Positions 36,509 through 58,706 of a stretch of DNA of 64,000 bases are shown in pieces. A program made the translations under genes and the position numbers. The notes below the pieces were generated by a model. That model was not told where the DNA came from and ran no database searches. It was given only the letters and a program-made list of their open reading frames with translations. This DNA comes from Ptychodera flava (taxonomy: Eukaryota; Hemichordata; Enteropneusta; Ptychoderidae), in the NCBI RefSeq assembly GCF_041260155.1, contig NC_091936.1:40203963-40267962 (forward strand), in the 5' to 3' direction. How positions within the stretch are numbered: position 1 is the stretch's first letter; every line of letters begins with the position of its first letter.

Positions 36509-37148
36509 TTAAGGCGATACCGAAGGATTCAAATTGCTAAGCAACGGTTGCTAAGAGTAATTTCCGAAATCAATCAAAATGCAAAGTTTTCATGGTTTTC
36601 TTTGCATAATAAAGATTTACAGAACCATACAACTCCAAAAGACGCAGGTTTGTCAGGCGAAAGGTCAGTGACGTCACACATATACAAATTTTCACAGATC
36701 TATTTTAAAACGTTTCAGCTCCTACAAATTTGCACCTAATTTTCCAAAATTTCAGAATGCAACACATGAGATACCTGTTTAGAGCCCCTAGCATGGATTA
36801 GGTTATCTGTTTGAGTACAAACAATTTTTGAACAGGAAAATATATACTGTGTCATTTTGTGAAATTTTGAAGGGTTTAACGGCGATATCTCATAAAAGGT
36901 CCGGAATTTTTAGAAATGCATGCTTATCTACATTCTCAACTATGACTTCAATAATCCTACCAAAAATCAGCTAAATTGGCTTACAATAGAGAGAGTTGAA
37001 AGCTTTTGAGCATTTTCAAAATATCAGGAATCGAAAATCCATAGAAAACAACGGAACGGTAAGATTTTGCACGTGAAAAAGTTCGCGTTTGGAACGTTGC
37101 CAGCGATAGCAACCAACGTGCGCTTTGAATTCTTCGGTATTGCCTTAA
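36509..37148. mobile_element. TTAA-flanked non-autonomous element, 640 bp
   Basis: Ends TTAAGGCGATACCGAAGGAT and, inverted, TTAAGGCAATACCGAAGAAT, continuing ATTCAAA on both sides. Terminal inverted repeat of about 25 bp with two mismatches and TTAA target. No transposase. Confidence 0.7.
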
Positions 37149-37860
37149 TCACTTCTACAATTGTCTGCAGACTTTATATTTCAGTTGATGAGAACAACAC
37201 GTTAGAAAGCAGCTGCAATCACTGAGTGCCTTGTCAAAAGATTTGTATGCCTATATCTGCCTGTAGCATACAAGTCTGAACATTCCTATCTTTGCCAGGA
37301 TATTTGGCAAATATCTGGCCATGCATAAAATGCTGTTAACTTCCTGAACACAGACACTGCAGGCAAAGAAATGTTTACATCAAACAAATAACAAACTCTT
37401 ATCCAAATTTGTTTGTCACGGGGTAAAACTATACACAAAACAATGTACACATCAAATCATTTTGTCACCTGATCAACCAGCATAATTTATTAACATTTCA
37501 AAACTTGACATCCAGAAAGAATCCCATTCAAATGTCACATCACAAATCTATTTACCAAATTAATCAGACTCTTCTGAGTAGTAGGAGAGTGTGTACTGCT
37601 GCTCAACCTCCTGAAATGTCTTGTAACCCTGGTATAACTAACAGAATGGATACAAAGTATTGCCAGCACAGTACTTTTTAAAGTTGGCTGTTTAAGCATA
37701 GGAAATAGAGCACATATTTATTGCCCAGAAATAGTCCTCTTCAACATATTTAGTTCCATTGCCTTAAAAAGTGTACAACTTATGTCACTTGTTCTGAAGG
37801 GGAAAAAAACAACATCAGACCAAAGTCTAGAGGTCAACATCTGTACTGTACTGAAATCAC

Positions 37861-38175
37861 GGAGAGTCCCAAAACCCGGACCGAGACGAGTCGAGACGAG
37901 ACCAAAAGACCTCCTATCTTACTGATAGAAAAGTTACGTATTTTTGCACATAGGCAGCAGCTGTATCAATGCCACGGGGAAAAAAGGACTTTGTTCCACT
38001 TCTGTCTTAGTTAGTCAAAGAAGTGCTATCTCTTGCTTTGTGCATCGATCTTTGACACTCTCAACAAACTGCAAGCTTTCTGTAGTATTCTATTATGATG
38101 TATTTACAACGCCTGGCCTGAGGGGTCATTATGGTCTCGTCTCGACTCGTCTCGGTCCGGGTTTTGGGACTCGCC
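37861..38175. mobile_element. Mutator-like MITE with 9-bp target duplication
   Basis: Arms 37864-37904 and 38132-38172 are perfect 41-bp inverted repeats (GAGTCCCAAAACCCGGACCG...), 44 bp with one mismatch if extended to the GG/CC edges. TGAAATCAC flanks both sides (37852-37860, 38176-38184). A 9-bp duplication with long arms fits the Mutator/MULE group. 315 bp, no coding capacity. Confidence 0.75.
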
Positions 38176-38842
38176 TGAAATCACTGTGTTCATTGAGAGA
38201 TTCTTTTGAATCATTGTTGTTAAAGTAGGCATCCAAAGTGAATCAAATGCATGCAAATTCACACACTACTCCCAAAAAGTACTTACAAATTGCCCCATAA
38301 TTTGTCTGTGAAGTGGCATACCCCAAGACAGGTACACAGTTACTGCTGACAACTTACAGTTAACCCGGCACTCAGAATTCAATTGTCAACAATAATGATG
38401 CACTTTGCACACAGAGATCGAAAGAGGTGGACAAGATGTCAGCGTTTTGCTACTCTCCAGAGTATCAGAAACTGTTTCCTTAAAAATCCTGCACCAATGA
38501 GCTAGTGATACATAGCCTGTCATGCAATATCACACAGGACAACACTGATTCTTCCTGCAAATCCATATACAGACGAATTCTTGCACATTTTGTTCGTAAC
38601 ATCTCATAGCTGATGATATCTGCCAATTCATATTTCTGAGGGAGCAACTAACCATTAAAAATACAATAAAAAACAGACACCATTGTTGTCTCCATCAAGC
38701 CTCACAAAACCCAAACTTTTAGAACAAACTTTGCCCTGTTTCATGAAGATATCCTATATATGTTACCAAGTAGTTGTACTCATCTAATTGTTTTGTTAAT
38801 ATCATAATCTTTACTGAGTACTCAAAAACGTGGTAGTGTTGC

Positions 38843-40858
38843 CTATGAATCGCTTGCCACTTTGAAATCTTCTGATGGTGGTGTCTCTTCCGTCACTTCT
38901 GTGTCATCACTTTTTTCTCCTGCAGTATCTCCAGTCTCCTCCTTTTCCTCCAGTGCTTCATCACCTGCATCCTTCCCCATTGTTTCATCACTTTCATCCT
39001 TGCTTTCAGCATTTTCACTTACATCTTCAAGTGCACCCTCTTGAGCATCCCCATCCTTGGAAGACTTGTCAGCTTCACTATCGTTCTTCTCACTGGCATT
39101 CTCCTCGTCGCCTTCATCCTTCCCACCTTCTCCAGATTTCTCATCTTTCTCTTCTTTTCCCTGTGGATCCCCTTCCTTCACTTCAGCCGGCGACATCGGT
39201 GGTGACACTGGAGGGGGCGGTGGTGGTGGAGGTTCCTCCTCCGGGAGTAGTGGCTCCAACGATGCTATGACATCGCTGGCATTGATGCTACCAATATTTC
39301 CCATTTTACCTAGCTCTGCTATCGAAACACCCAGTGCCTCAGCCACAGATGCAGGTGGAAATAGTGCCCTCAAGCACCGGCACAGGTATGGTACCATTTC
39401 CTGGACTGTCACTTGACAGAACTTGCTGAAGAGTTCAACTTCCCGCTTGGTGAAAGTGCTCTCCTCAGCTCGATGGAAAGCAAGTATTGAGGAAATCATT
39501 CTACTCATTGAGTCTTGCAAGCGCCTGGCGACATCCTCGGCCAGTGCAATTGGCGCACAAAGTCTGAGATCATTAAATGCTGTCAGTATGTTATTGGTGT
39601 ACAATGCAAGTGGTTGGTAATCCATCAAGACCATTGGAGGTGCAAGGTTCCCTTCTGTTGCAGAGTAGTTGGTAGACAGGACTGTACTGGACAGGGAAGC
39701 AGGTGTCCCGATTATAGTGTATGATTGCATGGACTCTTCAAATCTTCCCGCAGCATCTCTCACTTCTGTCTCAAATGTTTTGAGGGCAGCTCTCTGAAAC
39801 AGTGGGGCCAGAAGTCCTCGAAAATCTACACCCACACGACTGAATGACAAGCCGAAATACATGCACTGCCCAAGCAAGGAATCCAGACGACTGCCTACAC
39901 CTTTTTCTAAGTCAGCTTCAAGAGTTCTCATGAACGAGGATACCTTCTCCACCACCCATCCGTGGAATATTGCACTCTCAGTGATTTTGCTGTCGTGGTT
40001 TGTGGAAAGAATTGGGTCATCATCTGAAAAGATCGCTCGATACTGCGTTATTATGTCGAACAGGTGCACACGACTGGCTTCAATGACTTTAGTGATGTGA
40101 AAATAGGCGTCGTCTGTGGGAATTGCACCGAGGATACTTTGGAACCAAGCGTCTCGTGCTTGCAAGAATTTGATTCTCAGCTCCGGTTCGGTGAGTACGT
40201 CCATGCGACGGAGGTACCCAATGACACGTAAACACACCGGTAGTTGGATGTTGGTTCGGAGCTGTTGTATCAGCTGGTTGAACATGAGCTGACTGGAGTT
40301 CCGGACTTCGTTGACGATTCCAATGACGACTGGAATATTGGAGTGTTTCTTTTCCAGGCGCTTGACATAAGCTGCCAGCTCAAGGGCTTCCTCGTAGTAT
40401 CCGTTCCTGACGCAAGTGTCCATCAGCTGTGGAATTTCTAGTATCTCCAATAGCTGTGGGTGTTTGCTCAAGGTGACGCTGTTCATCTTGCGGCTGGCAT
40501 TTATCTCCTGCGAATCCTTCGTAAACTTGTTGCACTTGTCGGCCAGGACGGGCAGCTTCTCCAACAAACTACTAACGTGCTGCTCGACCTTACTGAAATC
40601 TTTGAAAATCTCTCGCGAACACTCAGCCGTCTCGATGAAGGTCTTGTAATTGTGGAACGCCAGGTCTTGGGTCTCTTTGAGAATTTGAGCTCGATCTTCC
40701 GCAAGTCGTTCGGGTTCATGGCTTAGTTTCTCGACACCGTATGAACTTAACTCTGACAAATACAATGCAAAGTCTGGATTCTCTCGCCAATGTTCAGGAA
40801 ACGAATCTTTGAATATTGCGGTGAGAATCGTCTCATCTTCCACGTCGATAGTCGCCAT
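38843..40858 (-). CDS. COG8: Conserved oligomeric Golgi complex subunit 8 (COG8), single exon
   Basis: Peripheral Golgi protein of the COG tether, which acts in retrograde intra-Golgi vesicle traffic and glycosyltransferase retention (family knowledge). The ORF of 671 aa is uninterrupted. The start is MATIDVEDETILTAIFKDSF with a favourable AAAATGGCG context. The Dor1/COG8 core fills roughly residues 20-540, for example YLSELSSYGVEKLSHEPERL, IPQLMDTCVRNGYYEEALEL and RMDVLTEPELRIKFLQARDA. From about residue 545 there is a proline run (eight P), then about 110 residues of Glu/Asp/Lys/Ser. This makes it somewhat longer than human COG8 (about 612 aa). It has no introns and no visible flanking poly(A) or target duplication, so a recent retrocopy is not indicated. 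It sits between two pieces of TRIM-type sequence on the same strand. Confidence 0.95.
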   Translation of the reverse strand: MATIDVEDETILTAIFKDSFPEHWRENPDFALYLSELSSYGVEKLSHEPERLAEDRAQILKETQDLAFHNYKTFIETAECSREIFKDFSKVEQHVSSLLEKLPVLADKCNKFTKDSQEINASRKMNSVTLSKHPQLLEILEIPQLMDTCVRNGYYEEALELAAYVKRLEKKHSNIPVVIGIVNEVRNSSQLMFNQLIQQLRTNIQLPVCLRVIGYLRRMDVLTEPELRIKFLQARDAWFQSILGAIPTDDAYFHITKVIEASRVHLFDIITQYRAIFSDDDPILSTNHDSKITESAIFHGWVVEKVSSFMRTLEADLEKGVGSRLDSLLGQCMYFGLSFSRVGVDFRGLLAPLFQRAALKTFETEVRDAAGRFEESMQSYTIIGTPASLSSTVLSTNYSATEGNLAPPMVLMDYQPLALYTNNILTAFNDLRLCAPIALAEDVARRLQDSMSRMISSILAFHRAEESTFTKREVELFSKFCQVTVQEMVPYLCRCLRALFPPASVAEALGVSIAELGKMGNIGSINASDVIASLEPLLPEEEPPPPPPPPVSPPMSPAEVKEGDPQGKEEKDEKSGEGGKDEGDEENASEKNDSEADKSSKDGDAQEGALEDVSENAESKDESDETMGKDAGDEALEEKEETGDTAGEKSDDTEVTEETPPSEDFKVASDS

Positions 40859-42793
40859 TTTGACTGTGACCTAAGGTTAAAGGTCACCAATCTAGACCAT
40901 AATACTTTGCGAGAGCTACACCCCCCCCCCCCCCCCCCCTGCCCATTACGTAAACAGCGCCTCTGTCAATGACAATTTTCTCACTGAAGGCAGACATAGG
41001 TAAAGATCAATAGAAAATGCTATACAGAATTTCGAATCATGTTTCCTATGTGTAGGTTCAAATGTTTATAATGCGGAGGTCCTGGTGGACTTCAATAAAA
41101 ACGTTTGCTAGTGTTGAACTCCGAAATTTTTTTATTTAGGCCTAAATTCCGTATTTCTTAGATTTAAGCTTTGTTTATGCACTGTCTGTAATAGTTCTAA
41201 ATGCCTCACCAAACAATGCAAAAAAACAAGTAAATAAACATGCATAATTACTGATAAGGGTTAAAAACACAAACTGGTAATCTTGTTTGTTAAACTATTC
41301 ATCTTAAAACGATCAATAGATACGAACCGCATAGGTCTCTGCATCAAGTGTGACACAGTCTCGATATCGGTCGTCTGACATTTACTGAATGTGACAATTT
41401 TAATGTAACCATGGACCACCTTGGGCTGAACAATTAATATTTTCATGTAATGTTTTGAAAAACATTTCATACCAAGCGATTAAACTAGAATGAATTTCGC
41501 TTTTACTAATATCCCGGGGAATCTAACGATACATACATTAGGCCTATAGCCTACTGTAATTCTCGTCTCGACGAAAACGACTGACGGGAAAACCTATCAA
41601 TATCAAACGTCGAAGTCCATAACGTTAGGTATACAGGGCGGACACTTGGGAAGATCACTGAATGACACTGAATGAGTTCAGAATACGTCATAGTCGATTT
41701 TAATGACTTCATAGGCGTTAAAGTTGTCTTTACCCTGTATTCATCAGAGTCCGGGGGGGGGGGGGCGAGAGAATAAAAAAGTTATCTTATTTTTTTTCAT
41801 ATGCCCCCGTACAAACTAAAAATGCGTTCAAACGTCCAAGTTCTGACTTGTTATAATTTTGAAATCCCTCGACAGAAATTACAAGCGAGGAAGGCCAGTG
41901 TTTTATGGGATGGTCGCAATTGTACGTCGAATGTAACTGTCCAGTTTGACTGTTCTGTATATCTGTATCAGTCAATAACGCTGCTTGTTGCTTCGGATCA
42001 AAGCGTCGAAGCAGCGCACCATTGCAATCCACTGATAGGAGCGATTGTTCATGTGAAACTTTTCCTCCAGCCGTTTTGCGATACAAGCATATTTGTTCAA
42101 GATTGTACCTTATATTTATATTGCTCTATATACGCTGTATATGAATGTATACGTGTACCCGTATACATGGCTCCGACACAGTTCAGTTCAGTTCAGTTCA
42201 GTTCAGTTCAGTATAAAAGGGATTGAATATCTAGCGATAACACATTGTCAAAGAATTCGCACAGACAACTCGGACATGTAAAACAGCATGTAGTAACAAT
42301 TATCAAAAGTTTTGGTTGATTGTATTTATAAAGAAACATGATCAAATAGAAGTTGCGCCCAAGCACAGGAGGTCGGCCGGACAGTGTCATGGGACTAATA
42401 CTCCATACACGACTTTCGTTGAGTTCAGATGAATTAAGAACTGCTGTAGGTGATTCGCAGAAACTGTGAAAGATATGTCATATCCGTGTGTATTTTTGAT
42501 TGTCAGTCCACCCTACCTTTCACGAAGTACATGTCGGATAACACAGCCCTCTCCGTCGATATGTCGAATATAATTGGAGTGAAGTCTGGCGTAGTGACTG
42601 GCATCAAAACGGAGTGTTCCTTAGCGTCCTTTGTTATTCTGAAATAACGAAATCCCTCACATTTGGTCACATGATTAACTGTTTCATCCTACTCTCCTGA
42701 AGAATAGATTCTGAATTATTATGCCGTGGAACTCAACAGTTATACCGAAATCCGATGATGAAAGTCTGATGCCAGTACGAACGCACCATACAG

Positions 42794-42794
<1 letters not shown>

Positions 42795-42876
<82 letters not shown>
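42795..42876. repeat. (TA)n microsatellite
   Basis: About 80 bp of pure TA. Confidence 0.98.
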
Positions 42877-42877
<1 letters not shown>

Positions 42878-42904
42878 CTCGTATATCACATGACATTTTA
42901 ACAT

Positions 42905-43036
<132 letters not shown>

Positions 43037-44368
43037 CTATGTATATATGATAAGTTACTACAGAACGGATACGTTTTCTCAGTAAAATATCATGATAATG
43101 TGAAGAAATCGAAACAGGAAATGGTACACTACCTGTCTTCCATCGCTTGACAAGCCTTTTTGTAAAAATAAATAAATAGATATATTAATTGATTAATTAA
43201 TAAAATTAGTACATTGTCTACCGCGCCAATGACGTAATTTTCCAAGCACTTAAGTTTTGCCAACACGGAATGTTAAGGAACAATCTTACTTAGTTTTCCT
43301 GATGGTGAGCAAAACATTTTTCAAACCTTTCATACGTTCTGCTGTAAAGGTCTGTAATTCATGCAGAGTATTTGATTTTCGTGTCCCATGCCCTGATTTC
43401 AAAGTAATTTCCTGATTCCCGATTCCTGATTTTGAAATTTGCGGGAAATTTGCGGGAAATTCAATTTCTCTCCTATTCTGCCACAAAAAAGTCTTTGAGA
43501 CATAGTTAATGACTATATTTCCAATTTGCAGATTGCAATGAATATCTGAGGAAATTGGAGGTATCCTGAGGTTGGACAACTATCGCAGAGTTGCAGCTCA
43601 TGGGCCTTTAAGACTGATTTTTTGCTACGGTTACCCCTTGGAAACCGTGTACATGCCTCATACTAAATCTACATTCATATATGGTCTTGAAATCATAATT
43701 GTCGTTCAAAATCCTATCAGTAGTGAGAACCTCCAACATCACCTTTTCCGGCGATTTTCGTCTTTTTGAAGCAGTGCCATTCATAATTCGGTCTCTTTGG
43801 GACTAGGGAAGGGAGTTTGAGGGCAAACCCAATAAGCTTCGTTGTTGTATTTTAATTATCCACTGTTCCTCAAAAAAATTAAATAAACCCTTTTCAAAGC
43901 GTTGGATCATATTATAATACACTTACTAGTACGCAAGAGTCTGTTGTTTCGGATCACAATATACCAACACAGATAACATTGAATATAATGTCATCGTTTA
44001 TTGGGTTCAGTTATTTCTTGAAATGTGCTGATAACATTTGAATAATTGTTCTCTTATAAGCAATATTGCCTAGAACAATTTCTTACGCGGGGTAAACGCA
44101 TGCATATTATTATAATAACATCGTGAAAATACAGATGACAACTTCACGAACTCAGGACGGGCCTAATAAAGATTTAGAAAAATAAGAATCTTTTCTACAA
44201 TCTGCTCAGGAAACATATACTTGAAAACCTACGAACTCGAAAGGTCGACCAAAAGCATCTAGTAGTTTCCACCAGCTATACATATATTTTTTTTACTTCC
44301 ACCTTTGATTAGACCGATAACATTGTATCGATATCTCTGTCGTTCCTTTGGAAAGAATGGATCATTAC

Positions 44369-55279
<10,911 letters not shown>

Positions 55280-58200
55280 GTTTTCTGTTTACAAAAAACT
55301 ATCGTGGCGTAATGAAATATCCGATTTCCTGAGACGCAGACATGGGTTGAAAATCAGGGAAAAATACTGTTCCTAGTCTAAGACGTCAGCGACGAATTTT
55401 GGGGAGAAATTTCATTGCCAGAAATGCTAATGCAATTACGGTGACTATGACAAACTCTTTTGTAACGAGTAATAATCCTGCAGAGGTGTAGCCTGACTGT
55501 CAGTCGTCACAACGTCATGTGATTCCACTGTTGACAAGGTGCCCGGTTTGAGCGTTTCTATATCGAGCGACAACTTTATTGTCTCGTGGAATGGCTTTGT
55601 TAATCATAAACAGTTCAACCTATTCGGAACATCCACTTGGGATCGTCGATAAGCGACTTTTAATAAAACTGCGTCATCTCTCGTTTGTTCCCGAACACTG
55701 TTGGTCTACGAGACCAGTGTATTTTTAGCCAGTTAATTAGTCTAATACTACAGACATGATAAAGTGCATTTAAGCATTCTCACGCTGCCCTAATATTTTC
55801 CCAGACAACTAGGTAGCTGTCTTGGATATCTGTTAGTATAAGTTAGTATTGAATATACAAAATAGAAACCTTTCACATTGTCAACTTCGACTTCTACAAT
55901 CTTTACCGATCGATCAATTTTGGGTTTTCAAAACGAGATAATTGTAGAATGGGTACGTTTATCTCGTTTTGAAAACCCAAAATTTGTAGAATGGGTACAT
56001 AACCTTTTCACTTGCCGAGCAACTAAATTTTTCACCAATTGGTTCATTAATGCTTTAAAAGAGCCCTTCTTATCGCTCTCTATGAACAACAGTTTTTTGT
56101 CCTTTATAAACAATGGTGATATACGCCCCAAATGTGACAATTAGGTCAACATACATGGAGCCCTTCGGAACAACAGGTCACTGAGGGAACTGACAGGTCA
56201 CTGTACCTAGCTTGTTTTAAACTGCGAATTTGTTATTGTTCTCGATCACCTAATTGCAATACAATTTAAGGAGGGAAGTGGTGACATCTCATTCCTCTTT
56301 GGGTGATCTCGTTTGTCTCGCGAGAGGTACCCGGATTCTTCACGCAAAGTATGGACTTCACGAAGACGCTAATTTCGTTTCAACTACATAAATATAGCAT
56401 TTAGTTCTAGATAGACAAGCTTAGAGTGGTCGAAGATACAGCTTCCCCCATGTCTAGGTGTCTTTGTTTAGAAAGAGAAAGGGACATCGCCCTCGTCGAT
56501 GTGTTCTTCTGTCAATGAATGCCAGGTTTGTGAACATTAATGTCACATGTTGAGAAAGAGATAAGAGCAATAAGTACACTACGCAAGAAATTATTCATTA
56601 ATTTCAGAAGTTGTCAGAACAAAAGTTACAATCGAAGGCTCATTTAGTCATGAACAATGAAAACCACCCGATCGAAAACCCCATGCATTTACTGTGCATT
56701 TGTAACCGTCATTGTTGTTACCTCCTTATATGCAAAAACCGTGGTGCCATGCGACTATTTCCAACATATATTGCCAAAGAAAGACGACTGTACTTGACTT
56801 TCTGATATGGACTATAGGGGCCTAACACGATTGAACTAATTTGGGAGAGTTGGATCTTTATATTTTTCAAATTTCTCAAAAGTGCTGAATGTTGCAATAT
56901 TACAAATTACTCATAAAAACAAGTGGACTACTTAAAAAGAAAAGCAGATGAGCTTACAATTGCAGATTAAACCGACATTACTTCACTATCCAATTATCCC
57001 AAATTAGTTCCAATCGTGTTCTATTCAATTGAAAGCTGAAGGTACAGCTGGAAAGATACACATGTTAAAAAAAAAAAAAAAACAGTGAAGAACAGCTGAT
57101 GTTTGCCCGTTTAAAGAAAACTACAAAAATGAAACATGGAAATAAACATCATGTTGATGTGAAGAGATTGAATCTCATCAATACCAGAATATACAAGACG
57201 TTTGCAAGGTTGCAATGAATTCGAATAACAAACTCTTCGCAGTAATATCTTTGCTATTGATCAGCAAAAAGCTGTTTCGTCTACAAACGTATTTTAATGC
57301 ACGAAAGACGGCATTTCAAAGCTTGTAGGCTTCCCATGTACTCCAGTTCTTTTTTAATGAATGTGGTAATATGTACACATGGTTGCTATAGGGTGTACAG
57401 GCGCCCTCAACGCTCATTCTCAATTTTATAACTCGAAGTCGATACCTGACCTACAGAAGTAAAGCCTATAAAACTTATCCAAAAAGACTAGCTTTACGTT
57501 AGTTTTTCTTTCAAGTTGTTTAAAGTATGTTGCCGTACATGGGCACCACTTAAATCTTGTTTTGGTCAAATTTTACTTATGAAAATAGTAGGTTGTAACA
57601 TCATTTGTTGTGGTAAAAATATGTGCCAAAAATCGTACAAAACTGCAGCCAGATTATAGGTAATCGACCTTTGTACCCCTCAAAGTAAGTATTCGACTTC
57701 AGTGCAATCTTACAGTGTGTTACGTGTAAATGGAGAGAAAGTTGGAATACGTCAAGATTGAATAGTTTGTTCCGTTTGTTTTCATTTTGTTATAAACGTA
57801 CTACATAAAAACAGGAGATCGCCGTAGTGGTGTATGATGTACAATAAATGGTTTATTTTTATTTCCTATCATTTGCAGATATGTGGTTAGTTTTTCTTAC
57901 GGTTACGGATTTGCAACGATTACTTGATCGACTTTTAAAACTATGGAAATTATTTGTGCAAAAGTGGTAACTTAAAAAGTATGGTTACCCGGTAAAAGTT
58001 GACGAAACCATTAAATTTCCGACAGTTTCTGTGTACCTACATGAAGCACATTAAGCTTACTGCACATTACTGCCGATAATTCAAAATCATTGCTTTTCTT
58101 CGTAAATGCCGAACGTGTATACCTGGATGGGACTGTAATTAATCGTGTGTCACTGCTTACGAGTCTGTAGTTAAAGGTATCGAATCGAGTGTATGTAACA

Positions 58201-58706
58201 CAAAGTCATTGGTAAACTTGACCATGACCTTGTGACGTTGCATGTTTCGTACTTTCGGTTTTAAAAAATTGATGCAACCATCTTGATGTAACGCGAAAAT
58301 AAAGTACTCTTATTTCATTGAGCGTATACCCCACGTTTTAAAACAATAAGAAAAATCAAACAAACACAAAACAAAACACAAACGACAAAAACCTACGAAA
58401 CAAATTTATTCTAACTTCTGGGACCATAAGACTTATGCGGTCGTTACTGTATGATGTTGAACCTGAAAGAACCTTACAGGCCTAGCTCTGTTTAATTCTT
58501 TATTATACAAAGAACTTATATTCTTTAGCGGCACGACATTTGTTTCAACCATCTCAATTTACCGTCATAATGAAAAATTACAGTTCTGCCATATGTTCAA
58601 CATGATTATAGTGTCCGGAACGTACCCGACCGAGTTCTTTTCACAGTTTTGCGACATTTTCTATATCACCCTTTTGCGACATAGCGCTCGCAAACATAGA
58701 TTCAAG
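55280..58706. other. Intergenic / upstream of TRIM gene
   Basis: No gene recognised. Contains the inverted repeat at 55916-55984 and a poly-A tract at about 57067-57083. Confidence 0.5.
55916..55984. repeat. Perfect 26-bp inverted repeat with 17-bp spacer
   Basis: AATTTTGGGTTTTCAAAACG... at 55916-55941 and its exact complement at 55959-55984. The 15-mer TTGTAGAATGGGTAC follows each arm directly (55942 and 55984). Confidence 0.95.

Larger units (their letters stand above)
36071..38842. other. Spacer between SPRY unit and COG8, two transposons
   Basis: Holds a TTAA element (36509-37148) and a Mutator-like element (37861-38175). Minus-strand AATAAA candidates lie at about 37715 and 37487 for COG8. 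No exon recognised. Confidence 0.5.

Noticed and set aside
38875..39416. Plus-strand open frames of 119-131 codons over COG8
   Set aside because: Shadows of the acidic low-complexity tail of COG8.
41801..42226. 141-codon + frame
   Set aside because: No recognisable domain, ends in a (CAGTT)n repeat, no splice or homology support.
42684..42896. (YI)n proteins across TA repeats, also at 44741-44962 and 47582-47947
   Set aside because: Microsatellite artefacts.
44309..44368. Extension of the TRIM coiled-coil frame to a stop as the protein C-terminus
   Set aside because: The donor AAG|gtaatg gives the textbook 231-nt exon, and no poly(A) signal follows the stop. Kept only as an alternative.
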